This document shows positions 26,216-35,190 of a stretch of 64,000 nt of DNA, one piece after another. The position numbers were made by a program, and so were the translations under genes. Position 1 is the first letter of the stretch. Each line of letters begins with the position of its first letter. The DNA is taken from assembly GCA_029260515.1 (NCBI GenBank), contig JAJDDC010000019.1:310001-374000 (forward strand), in the 5' to 3' direction. Under the pieces are notes generated by a model. The model saw only the letters and a list, made by a program, of their open reading frames with translations. It was not told where the DNA came from and did no database searches. Source of the stretch: Phycisphaerales bacterium (GTDB lineage Bacteria > Planctomycetota > Phycisphaerae > Phycisphaerales > UBA1924).

Positions 26216-26980
26216 TCAGTACTCGTCGTGGGCGGGGCGCATCGAGACCGGGGGCGCGAGGATCTCGGACAGGACGATCGCGCGGCGCATGTCGGCGTGC
26301 GTGAGTCGGGCGGGGATGACCGCGGACATCAGGGCCGAGTCGTGGTGCACGAACGCCGGACGGGCCTTCGCGGACAGCTCGTCGAAGCCGTGGTCCTGGA
26401 CATGCTCGGTGACACGCTCGGGCTGCGGGCGGCGTCGTTTGGGCGCGGCGACAGGCGCCGGCGCCTGACGCGGGCGGGTCGGCGCCTGGACTGGCCTGAG
26501 GCCGCCTTGCGTCGTCCCGGCCTGGGGGCGGGTTGCCTGGGGCTGGCGGGGCGACCGCTGCGGCGGCGCCGGCGTCCGTCGCTGGACGGGAACGGGCTGC
26601 GTCTGGGGGCGGCCCGCGGGGGCGCCGGCCTGGGCGCTCGCCTGGGCGCGCTGGCGGGCGGCCTGCTGGGCCGCCTGTTGTGCGCGCCGTCGGCGGAGCT
26701 CGTCGAGCTGGGCCTGGCGGCGGGCCGCGATCTCCTCGAGCGACGCGGGCTGTGCGGGCGTCTGCGACGCGGTCGTGCGCGCCGGGGCGGCGGGCTTCGT
26801 CTCGGCCTCGACGCGTCCCGTGCGCAGGGCCTCGGTGCGTCGGCGCTGGATCTCGGCCTCCATCCGCTTGCGTTCGGCTTGCTTCTGGAGCTCCTTGACC
26901 ACCCAGCCGAAGAAGCTCGAGCCGACGAACAGCAGCACGATGAGGATCTGGATGATGTTGCCGTTGAGCCAGTTGGGCAT
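26216..26980 (-). CDS. Membrane-anchored coiled-coil protein
   Basis: A 254-aa protein. It has one N-terminal membrane helix (IIQILIVLLFVGSSFFGWVV), a charged helix with heptad-like Lys/Arg/Glu spacing (about 30-120), then a long Pro/Ala/Gln/Arg-rich disordered segment, and a C-terminal conserved-looking helix (RLTHADMRRAIVLSEIL). The middle is low complexity. It follows the ABC ATPase gene by 3 nt, so the two are one transcript. Function is unknown; it may help anchor or regulate the ATPase. Confidence 0.65.
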   Translation of the reverse strand: MPNWLNGNIIQILIVLLFVGSSFFGWVVKELQKQAERKRMEAEIQRRRTEALRTGRVEAETKPAAPARTTASQTPAQPASLEEIAARRQAQLDELRRRRAQQAAQQAARQRAQASAQAGAPAGRPQTQPVPVQRRTPAPPQRSPRQPQATRPQAGTTQGGLRPVQAPTRPRQAPAPVAAPKRRRPQPERVTEHVQDHGFDELSAKARPAFVHHDSALMSAVIPARLTHADMRRAIVLSEILAPPVSMRPAHDEY

Positions 26981-26983
26981 GGG

Positions 26984-27802
26984 TCAGGCGTCCTCCGGGT
27001 CGGCCGGAATGATTGTAGAGACGGCGAGCAGGGCGTGGGGGGCGCCGGAATCGTCGTTGCGGGGGGCGACGCGGGCGAAACGGACGCCGAAGACGGGGCG
27101 CAGGACGTCGGGTGTGAGCGTCTCGGACGCGGGGCCCGAGGCAGCGGGTCGCCCGGTGTCGTCGAGCACGAGCGCATCGTCGGCGACACGGAGGGCGATC
27201 GAGAGGTCGTGCAGGACGACGCCCACGCCCACGCCGTCGGAGGCGAGCTCGGTCAGCAGGTCGATCACGCCCAGCGCGTGGCGTGGGTCGAGGGCGCTGG
27301 TGGGCTCGTCGGCCAGGAGGTAGCGCGACGCGTCGCGGGGGGCGGCATTGAGCTGGGCCAGCGCGCGGGCGAGGGCGACGCGCTGCTGGAGACCCACGGA
27401 CAGCTCGGTGTACGGATCGGTCGCTCTGTCGGCGATGTCGAGGCGTTCGAGGGCACGCTCGACGGCGGCGGGCGGCGCGGACCGCCCCATCGCGAGCAGC
27501 CCGAAGCGGACGACCTGCTCGACGGAGTAGGCGAACGAGAGCGCCGGGCTCTGGGGGACGAAGGCGAGGCGCTTGGCCAGCTCGCGCGGGTGCAGGCGTC
27601 GGACCGGGCGGTCGTCGATTGTGACGCGGCCGCTGGTCGGCGCCAGGCGCCCGAGCAGGAGGCGGAGGAGGGTGGACTTGCCCGAGGCGTTGGGCCCGAC
27701 GATCGCCGTGACGCGTCCGGGCTCGATCGCCAGGTCCACGCCCGAGAGGACGGGACGGGCGCGCCGGTAGGCGAAGTCCACGCTGGCGGCCCGGAGGGTC
27801 AC
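26984..27802 (-). CDS. ABC transporter ATP-binding protein (iron-siderophore/cobalamin/haem-type)
   Basis: A 272-aa ATPase. The Walker A motif is GPNASGKST, the signature is LSVGLQQR (usually LSGGxxQR), and Walker B is LLADEPTS, with an H-loop His (VLHDLSIAL). Sequence style is like FecE/BtuD/HmuV importer ATPases. No permease or binding protein gene adjoins it; a cobalamin-binding-like protein lies 4 kb away. The SVG in place of SGG in the signature may slow hydrolysis. The start is the ATG at 27802. Confidence 0.85.
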   Translation of the reverse strand: MTLRAASVDFAYRRARPVLSGVDLAIEPGRVTAIVGPNASGKSTLLRLLLGRLAPTSGRVTIDDRPVRRLHPRELAKRLAFVPQSPALSFAYSVEQVVRFGLLAMGRSAPPAAVERALERLDIADRATDPYTELSVGLQQRVALARALAQLNAAPRDASRYLLADEPTSALDPRHALGVIDLLTELASDGVGVGVVLHDLSIALRVADDALVLDDTGRPAASGPASETLTPDVLRPVFGVRFARVAPRNDDSGAPHALLAVSTIIPADPEDA

Positions 27803-27885
27803 GCGGGCATCGTACCTGGGCGGGGTGGGGCGGTGGCGGGCGGGGGGATCGGCGGCTCCCTAGGCTTGGCGCTCAGGAGGACGGC

Positions 27886-28908
27886 ATGGACCAGGCGCAC
27901 GGCGACGCCGACATGAACGACACACGACGCGGGCTGGTCGCGGTCACCGGCGCGACCGGGTTCGTCGGGCGTCACACGGTCCGCGAGCTGCTCGGGCGGG
28001 GCTGGCGCGTGCGGGCGTTGACGCGCACGCCGGGCAAGGCGGCGCGGGTGCTGCCGGGCGACGCGATCGGCGCCGGGCGCCTGGAAGTCGTCGAGGGCGA
28101 GGCGTTGGGCGAGGGCGTCGCCGACCGCCTGCTCAACGGCGCGGACGCGTGCGTGAACCTGATCGGGATCATCCGCGAGGCGGGCGGGGGCCAGAGCTTC
28201 GAGCGTGTGCACACGCGGACGACACGGGCGATGGTCCGGGCGTGCGAGAAGGCGGGCGTGAGCCGGTTCGTGCAGATGTCGGCCCTGGGCGTGAGCGACG
28301 AGGCGGACAGCGGGTACGCGCGGTCGAAGTGGGGCGCGGAACGGGCGGTCCGGGCCAGCTCGCTGACGTGGACTGTTCTGCGGCCCGGGCTGATACACGG
28401 GCGCGACGGCGAGTTCATGCAAGAGGCCAAGGGCTGGTGCGAGGGGCGGAGCTTCCCGCACGTGGTGATCCCGTACTTCACGAGGCTGGACCCCGAGTGG
28501 GCGCCGCCGAAACCTCCGAAGTTCATCGATCCGGTGGTCGCGCCGGTGCGTGTCGAGGACGTTGCCTGGGCGATCGGAGAATCGCTGGAGCGTGAGGCGG
28601 CGGCGATGGAGGTGTACAACCTCGTCGGCCCCGAGCGGGTGTCGGTCAAGCAGATGCTGACCGAACTCCGCGACGCGTTGCCCCTGGGCAAGAAGCTGCC
28701 GGTGGTCGGGCTGCCGGGGAGCGTGGCGGCGATGAAGGCGAGGGCGGCGGCGGCGATCGGGCTGCGCGATGCGCTGCCCTTCGACGAGGGGATGGCGAGG
28801 ATGGGCTCGCGCGATTCGGTCGCGGCGCTGGACAAGGCGTCGGCGCACCTGAGCTTCCAGCCCGCGCCCTACACGGAGACGATGCGGGCGTACGCGCCCT
28901 CGATGTGA
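27886..28908 (+). CDS. NAD(P)-dependent epimerase/NDUFA9-like short-chain dehydrogenase
   Basis: A 340-aa extended SDR protein. The N-terminal nucleotide-binding motif is VTGATGFVGRH, and a conserved NLIGI strand follows. The active-site YxxxK is seen as GYARSKWGAE, preceded by SALG. It resembles the NDUFA9-like and RmlD-type groups, some of which work in respiratory complex I assembly or sugar/quinone metabolism; the substrate is not evident. The ATG at 27886 follows AGGAGG. RNase R follows after 59 nt on the same strand. Confidence 0.8.
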   Translation: MDQAHGDADMNDTRRGLVAVTGATGFVGRHTVRELLGRGWRVRALTRTPGKAARVLPGDAIGAGRLEVVEGEALGEGVADRLLNGADACVNLIGIIREAGGGQSFERVHTRTTRAMVRACEKAGVSRFVQMSALGVSDEADSGYARSKWGAERAVRASSLTWTVLRPGLIHGRDGEFMQEAKGWCEGRSFPHVVIPYFTRLDPEWAPPKPPKFIDPVVAPVRVEDVAWAIGESLEREAAAMEVYNLVGPERVSVKQMLTELRDALPLGKKLPVVGLPGSVAAMKARAAAAIGLRDALPFDEGMARMGSRDSVAALDKASAHLSFQPAPYTETMRAYAPSM

Positions 28909-28967
28909 CCATTCCGGCCACGTCGTCACAGGCTGCGCGCCGTCCGGCGCGGGCACAAAGGGACGCG

Positions 28968-31445
28968 ATGTCACTGCAGTACGAGAAGCGATTGCTCAAG
29001 CACCTCGCGCACGAGGACTACGAGCCCAAGGCGATCCAGGCGTTGGCCGCCGAGCTTGGCATCGACGATGTCGCGGACTTCGCCCGCGCGATCGAGGAGC
29101 TGGGCGAGCGGGGCGTGGTCGCGATCGGGCAGGGCGACAAGGTCGCTCTGCCCGGGCTGGCCGACAAGGGGGAGGTCGAGGGGATCTTCCGGGGGACGGC
29201 CAAGGGTTTCGGGTTCGTCCAGACGCAGATCAAGACCGTTGACGGGGACATCTTCATCCCGCCGGACGCGACCGCGGGGGCGCTGTCGGGCGACCGGGTG
29301 AAGATCGTGTACGCGCGCGACCGCAAGCGGGAGAAGTGGTCGGGCGGGCTGGGCAAGTCGTTCGCCGGCGAGGTCCTCGAGATCATCGAGCGCAAGCGGG
29401 CGCGGTTCACGGGCGAGGTGTACAGGCAGGGCTCGCAGTGGCTGGCGCACCCGGACGGCAAGGAGATCACGACGCCGATCGTGCTGCGTGACGCCGAGTC
29501 GAAGAACGTGAAGCCCGGGGACAAGGTCGCGATCGAGATCCTCGAGTACCCGGAGGGGGGGATGCTGGCCGAGGGCGTGATCACGAAGGTGCTGGGCGAG
29601 GCGGGGGACCCGGACGTCGAGACGCAGGCGGCGATCGCGGCGTACTCGCTGCCCGAGCCCGACTCGTTCCCCGAGTCGTGCGTCGAGCAGGCCCGCGAGG
29701 CGACACGCGAGTTCGACCGGGCGGTCAAGGCGTGGGAGGACAAGGGCGCGGGGACGCTGGAGCTGCGTCGCGACCTGACCGACGAGTTCATCTGCACGAT
29801 CGACCCGCCGGACGCGAAGGACTACGACGACGCGATCAGCATCAAGCGCACAGACGGCGGGTGGGAGCTGGGCATCCACATCGCGGACGTCGCGACGTTC
29901 ATCGGCGCGGGCTCGGCGCTCGACAAGGAGGGGTACGAGCGGGGGAACTCGTGCTACCTGCCGCGGTTGGTCATCCCGATGCTGCCCGAGGTGCTTTCCA
30001 ACGGGATCTGCTCGTTGCAGGAGGGCGTGCCGCGGTTCGCCAAGTCGGCGATGATGAGCTACGACCGCAGGGGCAATCTGCGGGGCCAGGGCGTGTGCAG
30101 CTCGCTGATCAAGAGCCGCAAGCGGATGACGTACCTGGAGGCCCAGGCGATCATCGACGGCGACCTCGAAGAGGCCCGCAAGCACGCCAAGACCGAGACG
30201 CAGTACACGGACGAGCTGATCTCGACCGTCAAGGAGATGGACAGCCTTGCGCGCGCGATCCGCGAGCGTCGCCGCAAGGCGGGGATGATCCATCTGGATC
30301 TGCCGGACGTGAACCTGATCTTCGACGAGGACGGGCGTGTGATCGACGCCGAGCCCGAGGACAACGCGTTCACGCACACGATCATCGAGATGTTCATGGT
30401 GGAGGCGAACGAGGCGCTGGCGCGGCTGTTCGAGGAGATGGGCGTGCCGCTGCTGCGGCGGGTGCACCCGGAGCCGACGCCCGGGACGGTCGATGACATG
30501 CGCAAGACGGCGAAAGTCGCGGGGTTCAACATCCCCAAAAGCCCGACGCGTGAGGAGCTGCAGACGCTGCTCGAGTCGACGGCGGGCACGCCCAACGCCT
30601 GGCCCGTGCACATGGCGGTGCTGCGGACGCTGACCAAGGCGGAGTACTCGCCGGCGTTGATCGGGCACTACGCGCTGGCGAGCGCGGCGTACGCGCACTT
30701 CACCAGCCCGATCCGTCGGTACCCGGACCTGACGGTGCACCGGGCGCTGGCGGCGTACCTGGAGCGGACGGACAACGGGAAGAACGCCCCGCGATCGGAC
30801 GAGGACAAGAAGCGGCTGGGCGCGCGGCTCCGCGATGAGCTGCCCACCCAGGACGACCTGCTGGACGTCGGGCGCCACTGCTCGATGAAGGAGCAGAACG
30901 CGGAGGACGCGGAGCGTCAGCTGCGTCAGTTCCTGGTGCTGCAGCTGCTGGCCGAGCACATCGGCGAGGAGTTCGACGGGATCGTGACTGGCGTCGCGCC
31001 GCGGGGCGTGTTCGTGCAGCTGGAGAAGTACCTGGCCGACGGGCTGATCTCCAAGGAGACGCTCCCGGGCGACACGACGCGGGAGAACAAGCGTCCCAAG
31101 TGGGGCATCGACGACCGGACGGGGGCGATGGTCGATGCGGTGAGCGGGCGGAGCTACAACATCGGCGACCGGGTCAAGGTGTTCATCGCGCAGGTGGACC
31201 TGTCGCAGCGGAAGCTGGACCTGGCGATCGCGGACGCCGACACACGGGCGGCGGGCAAGGCCAAGGGCCTGGCGGGCGGGCTCAACATCGGCTCGGGCGC
31301 TGGCGGGATGGGCCAGGCCCAGGGCGCGGGCTTCGGCGGGCCCAAGACGCCCGGGGGCACGCGGCGCTCGCGCAAGAGCAAGTCGCGCGACAAGGGCAAG
31401 AGCGACTTCCGCAAGGACAAGAAGGGCAAGGGCAAGCGGCAGTGA
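28968..31445 (+). CDS. rnr: Ribonuclease R
   Basis: A 3'-5' exoribonuclease (RNase II/R family) that degrades structured RNA. The 825-aa protein has cold-shock-like OB domains (GTAKGFGFVQTQ; about 65-230), the RNB catalytic domain with the conserved IDPPDAKDYDDAIS at about 277-290 supplying the metal-binding aspartates, and an S1 domain at about 670-765 (GVAPRGVFVQLEKYLADG). The C-terminal 40 residues are highly basic (Lys/Arg/Gly), typical of RNase R. I chose ATG at 28968 with AAAGGGA upstream rather than the in-frame start at 28905. Confidence 0.95.
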   Translation: MSLQYEKRLLKHLAHEDYEPKAIQALAAELGIDDVADFARAIEELGERGVVAIGQGDKVALPGLADKGEVEGIFRGTAKGFGFVQTQIKTVDGDIFIPPDATAGALSGDRVKIVYARDRKREKWSGGLGKSFAGEVLEIIERKRARFTGEVYRQGSQWLAHPDGKEITTPIVLRDAESKNVKPGDKVAIEILEYPEGGMLAEGVITKVLGEAGDPDVETQAAIAAYSLPEPDSFPESCVEQAREATREFDRAVKAWEDKGAGTLELRRDLTDEFICTIDPPDAKDYDDAISIKRTDGGWELGIHIADVATFIGAGSALDKEGYERGNSCYLPRLVIPMLPEVLSNGICSLQEGVPRFAKSAMMSYDRRGNLRGQGVCSSLIKSRKRMTYLEAQAIIDGDLEEARKHAKTETQYTDELISTVKEMDSLARAIRERRRKAGMIHLDLPDVNLIFDEDGRVIDAEPEDNAFTHTIIEMFMVEANEALARLFEEMGVPLLRRVHPEPTPGTVDDMRKTAKVAGFNIPKSPTREELQTLLESTAGTPNAWPVHMAVLRTLTKAEYSPALIGHYALASAAYAHFTSPIRRYPDLTVHRALAAYLERTDNGKNAPRSDEDKKRLGARLRDELPTQDDLLDVGRHCSMKEQNAEDAERQLRQFLVLQLLAEHIGEEFDGIVTGVAPRGVFVQLEKYLADGLISKETLPGDTTRENKRPKWGIDDRTGAMVDAVSGRSYNIGDRVKVFIAQVDLSQRKLDLAIADADTRAAGKAKGLAGGLNIGSGAGGMGQAQGAGFGGPKTPGGTRRSRKSKSRDKGKSDFRKDKKGKGKRQ

Positions 31446-31457
31446 GTGTGCTCCTCG

Positions 31458-31535
31458 GACGAGCCCCCGGCGCGAGCCGGGGGAACCGGGGTGCGCTGGC
31501 ATGACCGGGTCCCCCAGCTTGCGCTGGGGGCTCGT
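31458..31535. repeat. 78-bp double-hairpin element, copy 2
   Basis: It has the same length and end sequences as copy 1 (GACGAGCCC ... GGGCTCGT). The hairpins differ from copy 1 by paired changes that keep the stems (for example CCCCCAGC/GCTGGGGG), which suggests selection on structure. It lies between rnr and a convergent cobalamin-binding-like gene. Confidence 0.8.
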
Positions 31536-31545
31536 TGCGGGCGAG

Positions 31546-32529
31546 CTAGTCGTTCGATTGCATCGCTTCCCAAGGGAACCCATCCGGGATCAGCTCGGGT
31601 CTGCCCTGCACCCACCCGACCAGCCACTCAAACGCGTCCACGAGGCGGGGGCCCGGGCGGTTGAACATCGCCGAACCGTCCACGAGTGCGACGCGGCCCG
31701 CCCTGACGGCGGGCAGCTCCCTGAACCAAGTCTTTTCATGAAGGCGGGCGGCCTCGGCGCGGGTCTGGTCCAGCGTGAGCCCGCACGGGGCGATCACGAG
31801 GCAATCGGGGCGGGTCGCCGCGAAGACCTCGGGCGAGACGGCAATTGACCGGCCCGCCCGGCGTTGGGACTGTTGCAGGCCCGCGGCCGAGCCGGCGTCG
31901 TCATCGGCGACCGTCTCGTTGAGCGGGTGGCGCCCCCCGGCCCGCTCGATGAGCTGCACCGTCCAGTGACCCGCGACGAAGATCGGATCGGTCCACTCCA
32001 TGAAGCCCACGACAGGCCCCTGCTCGTACGCGTTGACGTGCTCCTGGGCACGCAGCATCCGGTCGGACAGGGCGACGACGGCGCGCGAGGCCTCACGCGC
32101 TCGCCCCACCGCGCGGCCGACGGTCAGCAGGTCGTCGAGCACGCCCTCGATCGTCTCGGGGTTCAGGGCGATGACCTCGGGCGCCGGGTCGAGGGTGGCC
32201 GCGACGCCCCGGACGCTGCGGAGGTCGATCGAGCAGACGTCGCACAGGTCCTGGGTGAGGATGACGTCCGGCTTCAGGGCGGCCAGGGCATTGGCATCAA
32301 GCTCGTACAGCGATTGGCCCGCCGCCCGCGCCTCGCGGACCCGGGCGTCAACATCGCTCGCGGCGGTGGGCGAGGCGGCGTCGTACCGCGTCCGCTGGGC
32401 CGTCAGGGCGGGCAGATGGGCGAGGCCATCGGGGAAATCGCACTCGTGGGAGCGGGCGACGAGCAGATCCAGGGCGCCGATGGCGGCGAGGGTCTCGGTC
32501 GCCGAGGGCAGCAGGCTGACGACTCGCAC
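31546..32529 (-). CDS. Cobalamin-binding-like protein (BtuF/TroA fold)
   Basis: A 327-aa protein with the helical-backbone substrate-binding fold. The N-terminus is RVVSLLPSATETLAAIG, then HECDFP, LKPDVILTQ, and a C-terminal lobe with GPRLVDAFEWLV. The motifs are those of proteins annotated as cobalamin-binding periplasmic-type components. There is no signal peptide, because the domain starts immediately after GTG at 32529, so it is probably cytoplasmic or the export signal is elsewhere. No permease genes are adjacent. The ABC ATPase at 27 kb may be its partner, but that is speculative. Confidence 0.75.
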   Translation of the reverse strand: MRVVSLLPSATETLAAIGALDLLVARSHECDFPDGLAHLPALTAQRTRYDAASPTAASDVDARVREARAAGQSLYELDANALAALKPDVILTQDLCDVCSIDLRSVRGVAATLDPAPEVIALNPETIEGVLDDLLTVGRAVGRAREASRAVVALSDRMLRAQEHVNAYEQGPVVGFMEWTDPIFVAGHWTVQLIERAGGRHPLNETVADDDAGSAAGLQQSQRRAGRSIAVSPEVFAATRPDCLVIAPCGLTLDQTRAEAARLHEKTWFRELPAVRAGRVALVDGSAMFNRPGPRLVDAFEWLVGWVQGRPELIPDGFPWEAMQSND

Positions 32530-32661
32530 AGACAGGGCTCCGGGGACTTTCGGGGTCTGGGGCGGCGGGGCGGGCGTGACTCGGTACGATACGCCGAGGC
32601 GACGGACCGCCCCCACCCGGGGCATGACCCGGGGACGCGGCTCAAGGAGGGCACGCGCGTG

Positions 32662-35190
32662 ATGAATCAACGTACAGATCGGGTGTTGGGGTGCGCGCGT
32701 GCGGGTGTGCTGGGCGTGACCCTCGCGCTGGCATCGGCGGCGGCGGCACAGAACCAGCCGACCGGCGTCCAGCGTCGTCCCCTGCCCGTCGAGCGACAGC
32801 CGGGGGTGGACGCCGCCGACCGGGGTGAGGTGAACCTGGGCGCGCAACCCGAGGCGGACCCGACCAGCCCGGCGCCCCGTCTGGTCGAGGGCGACGAGGC
32901 GGTGTCGCTCGCGGCGTTCTCGGAGCCGATCGAGCTCGAGACACTTGTGAACCTGGTCGCCGAGACCTTGGGGATCAACATCGTGGTCAAGGGCTCGCAG
33001 CTCTCGGGCTCGGTGATGTTCAACGCGCCGGTCGAGGTGCCCAAGGACGAGCTGCTGTACCTGCTCGACTCGCTGCTCGAGCAGTGGGACTACACGATCA
33101 CGATGACGGACTTCGGGCTGTACACGATCGTGCCGATCGGGGAGACCAAGAGCCGGATCGGCTCGACGACGCGGATCATCCCGACGCCGAACATCAAGCC
33201 GAGCCTGCTGCAGAACGCGGTCAACACGATCGGCGGGAACCTGACGCAGGTGAACTACCTGGACGAGCTGGGCGTGATCGTCGCGACGGCGGCGCCGATG
33301 CAGCTCAACCGCCTCGAGGACCTGATCGGCGAGCTGCTCACGCGGTACAGGGAGATGGTGTACGCGCGGATCGAGCTGGACTTCATCGCGGCGCCGGTCG
33401 CGAAGGAGCGTGCGCTCGGGCTGGTCGGGTCGAGTTCGTCGGGGACGCCAGCTCTCGGGCGGATCAACCCAGGACAGCAGGGCGGCGGGGCGCAGGCGCT
33501 CGGGGTCGCGGGGCCCTCGCTCGACAACCTGGGCGACCGTCTGACGATCGACTTCCAGGGCAACGCGCTGATCTTCCGGGGCACGCCCGAGGAACTCGAG
33601 CAGGTGCAGGAGGTGATCGACGTCATCGACGTCTCGAACACGCTCAAGCCCCGCGAGTACTACGCGGGCTCGGCGGCGTTGCAGATCGCGGACATCGCCT
33701 CGCAGCGCGGGCTGGGCGAGGTCAAGGTCCTCGAGTCGGCCAGCAGCCAGAACGACCCGTTCAACTTCCAGGCACAGCAGCGGGCGGCGCTGGGCGCACA
33801 GTTCGGGCAGGCGAGCGAAGCGCCTCTTGGCGGGCCGGTGATGGTCGTGGACCCGCAGCGTCAGTCGATCATCTACTACGGCACCGAGTCGCAGCACGAG
33901 CAGCTGGCCGACCTCATGGAGGAGCTGCGGACAGAGGACGACCGGGTCGTCATCCGCGAGTACAAGCTGCACCACGCCGACTCGGAGGCGGTCGCGGACC
34001 TGATCACCGGGCTGATCACGGGGCAGTCGGCGTCGGGCGACGCGCCGCTGCTGCCGACGAACCAGGGCGTGACGCCGCAGGTGTTCTTCCAGGGTGGGCC
34101 GAGCGGCGGGGGCGACGGCGAGATCGGGGCGTTCGATCCCGACAAGGTCTTCGTGATCGCGGACGTGGACAACAACCAGGTCGTGGTCAAGGCGCCCCTG
34201 AAGCAGCAGGAGGAGTTCGGCAAGCTCATCGGGCGCCTGGACCTCAAGCGCCCGCAGGTGTACATCGAGGCGACGATCGTCTCGGTGAGCGACAACACGG
34301 ACTTCCGCCTCGCGGTCGAGACGCAGGTGCTCTCCGGGCAGTTCGGGCTCCAGACGAACAACGGGCTGACCACCCCGGGGAACACATTCCAGAACACGCG
34401 GAACGTGGCGACGAACCTGGCGGGGCTGACGACTGGATGGATCAAGAGCCAGTACGTGCCGATCGTGCTCAACGCGATCCAGACGGACACGGACTCGCGG
34501 ATCCTGTCGGCGCCGTCGCTGCTGGTGAACGACAACGAGGAGGCGTCGATCGTCAGCGTGGAGCAGCAGCCGACGACCACGACGAGCCAGGGCGACGCGA
34601 CGACGCAGACGAGCTTCCAGGGGTTCGAGGACGCGGGCACGACGCTGACGGTCACACCCTCGATCTCCGAGGGCGGGTTCCTCCGTCTGGACTACCTGGT
34701 GGAGCTGTCGAACTTCACGGGCCAGGGGGCGAACGGGATCCCCGCGCCCCGCCAGGAGCGGAAGCTCGAGGGCCAGGTGACGATCCCGTCGGACGCGACC
34801 ATAGTCATCGGCGGGATCAAGGTGGACGACGTGCGTGACACGATCGTGAAGGTGCCGCTGCTGGGCGACATCCCGCTGATCAAGCACGCGTTCCGGGACA
34901 CGCGGAAGATCAACAACAGCTCGACGCTGTACGTGTTCATCACACCGCGGATCATGACGGACCCGAACTTCTACGACCTGAAGCTGCTGACGCAGGGCCC
35001 GCAGGCGAAGATGGAGCTGGAGCAGAACATCCCGGACCTGGAGCCGGTGCAGATCGACATGACGCCGGCGTGGCAGGCGCCCCCGGCGGCGCCGGTGCGT
35101 CAGATGCCGCGGCGCGAGGACGAGGACGGCGCGCCGGGCGACCACAACGAGGCGCCCCCGGTCGAGTTGATCGAGGACCAGGGGTACTAA
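32662..35190 (+). CDS. gspD: Type II secretion system secretin (GspD-like)
   Basis: An outer-membrane secretin of 842 aa. It has a signal peptide (about residues 10-30, cut after AAAAQ), repeated N domains (N0-N3-like; VNLVAETLGINIVVKGSQL and later NPxxQ-rich stretches), and the secretin core from about residue 530, with the diagnostic SRILSAPSLLVNDNEEA and the late VPLLGDIPLIKHAFR and STLYVFITPRI. The C-terminus is Pro/Glu-rich. Start at ATG 32662 lies after AAGGAGGGC; a GTG just before it is possible. It overlaps the GspE start by one base (TAATG). Confidence 0.9.
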   Translation: MNQRTDRVLGCARAGVLGVTLALASAAAAQNQPTGVQRRPLPVERQPGVDAADRGEVNLGAQPEADPTSPAPRLVEGDEAVSLAAFSEPIELETLVNLVAETLGINIVVKGSQLSGSVMFNAPVEVPKDELLYLLDSLLEQWDYTITMTDFGLYTIVPIGETKSRIGSTTRIIPTPNIKPSLLQNAVNTIGGNLTQVNYLDELGVIVATAAPMQLNRLEDLIGELLTRYREMVYARIELDFIAAPVAKERALGLVGSSSSGTPALGRINPGQQGGGAQALGVAGPSLDNLGDRLTIDFQGNALIFRGTPEELEQVQEVIDVIDVSNTLKPREYYAGSAALQIADIASQRGLGEVKVLESASSQNDPFNFQAQQRAALGAQFGQASEAPLGGPVMVVDPQRQSIIYYGTESQHEQLADLMEELRTEDDRVVIREYKLHHADSEAVADLITGLITGQSASGDAPLLPTNQGVTPQVFFQGGPSGGGDGEIGAFDPDKVFVIADVDNNQVVVKAPLKQQEEFGKLIGRLDLKRPQVYIEATIVSVSDNTDFRLAVETQVLSGQFGLQTNNGLTTPGNTFQNTRNVATNLAGLTTGWIKSQYVPIVLNAIQTDTDSRILSAPSLLVNDNEEASIVSVEQQPTTTTSQGDATTQTSFQGFEDAGTTLTVTPSISEGGFLRLDYLVELSNFTGQGANGIPAPRQERKLEGQVTIPSDATIVIGGIKVDDVRDTIVKVPLLGDIPLIKHAFRDTRKINNSSTLYVFITPRIMTDPNFYDLKLLTQGPQAKMELEQNIPDLEPVQIDMTPAWQAPPAAPVRQMPRREDEDGAPGDHNEAPPVELIEDQGY

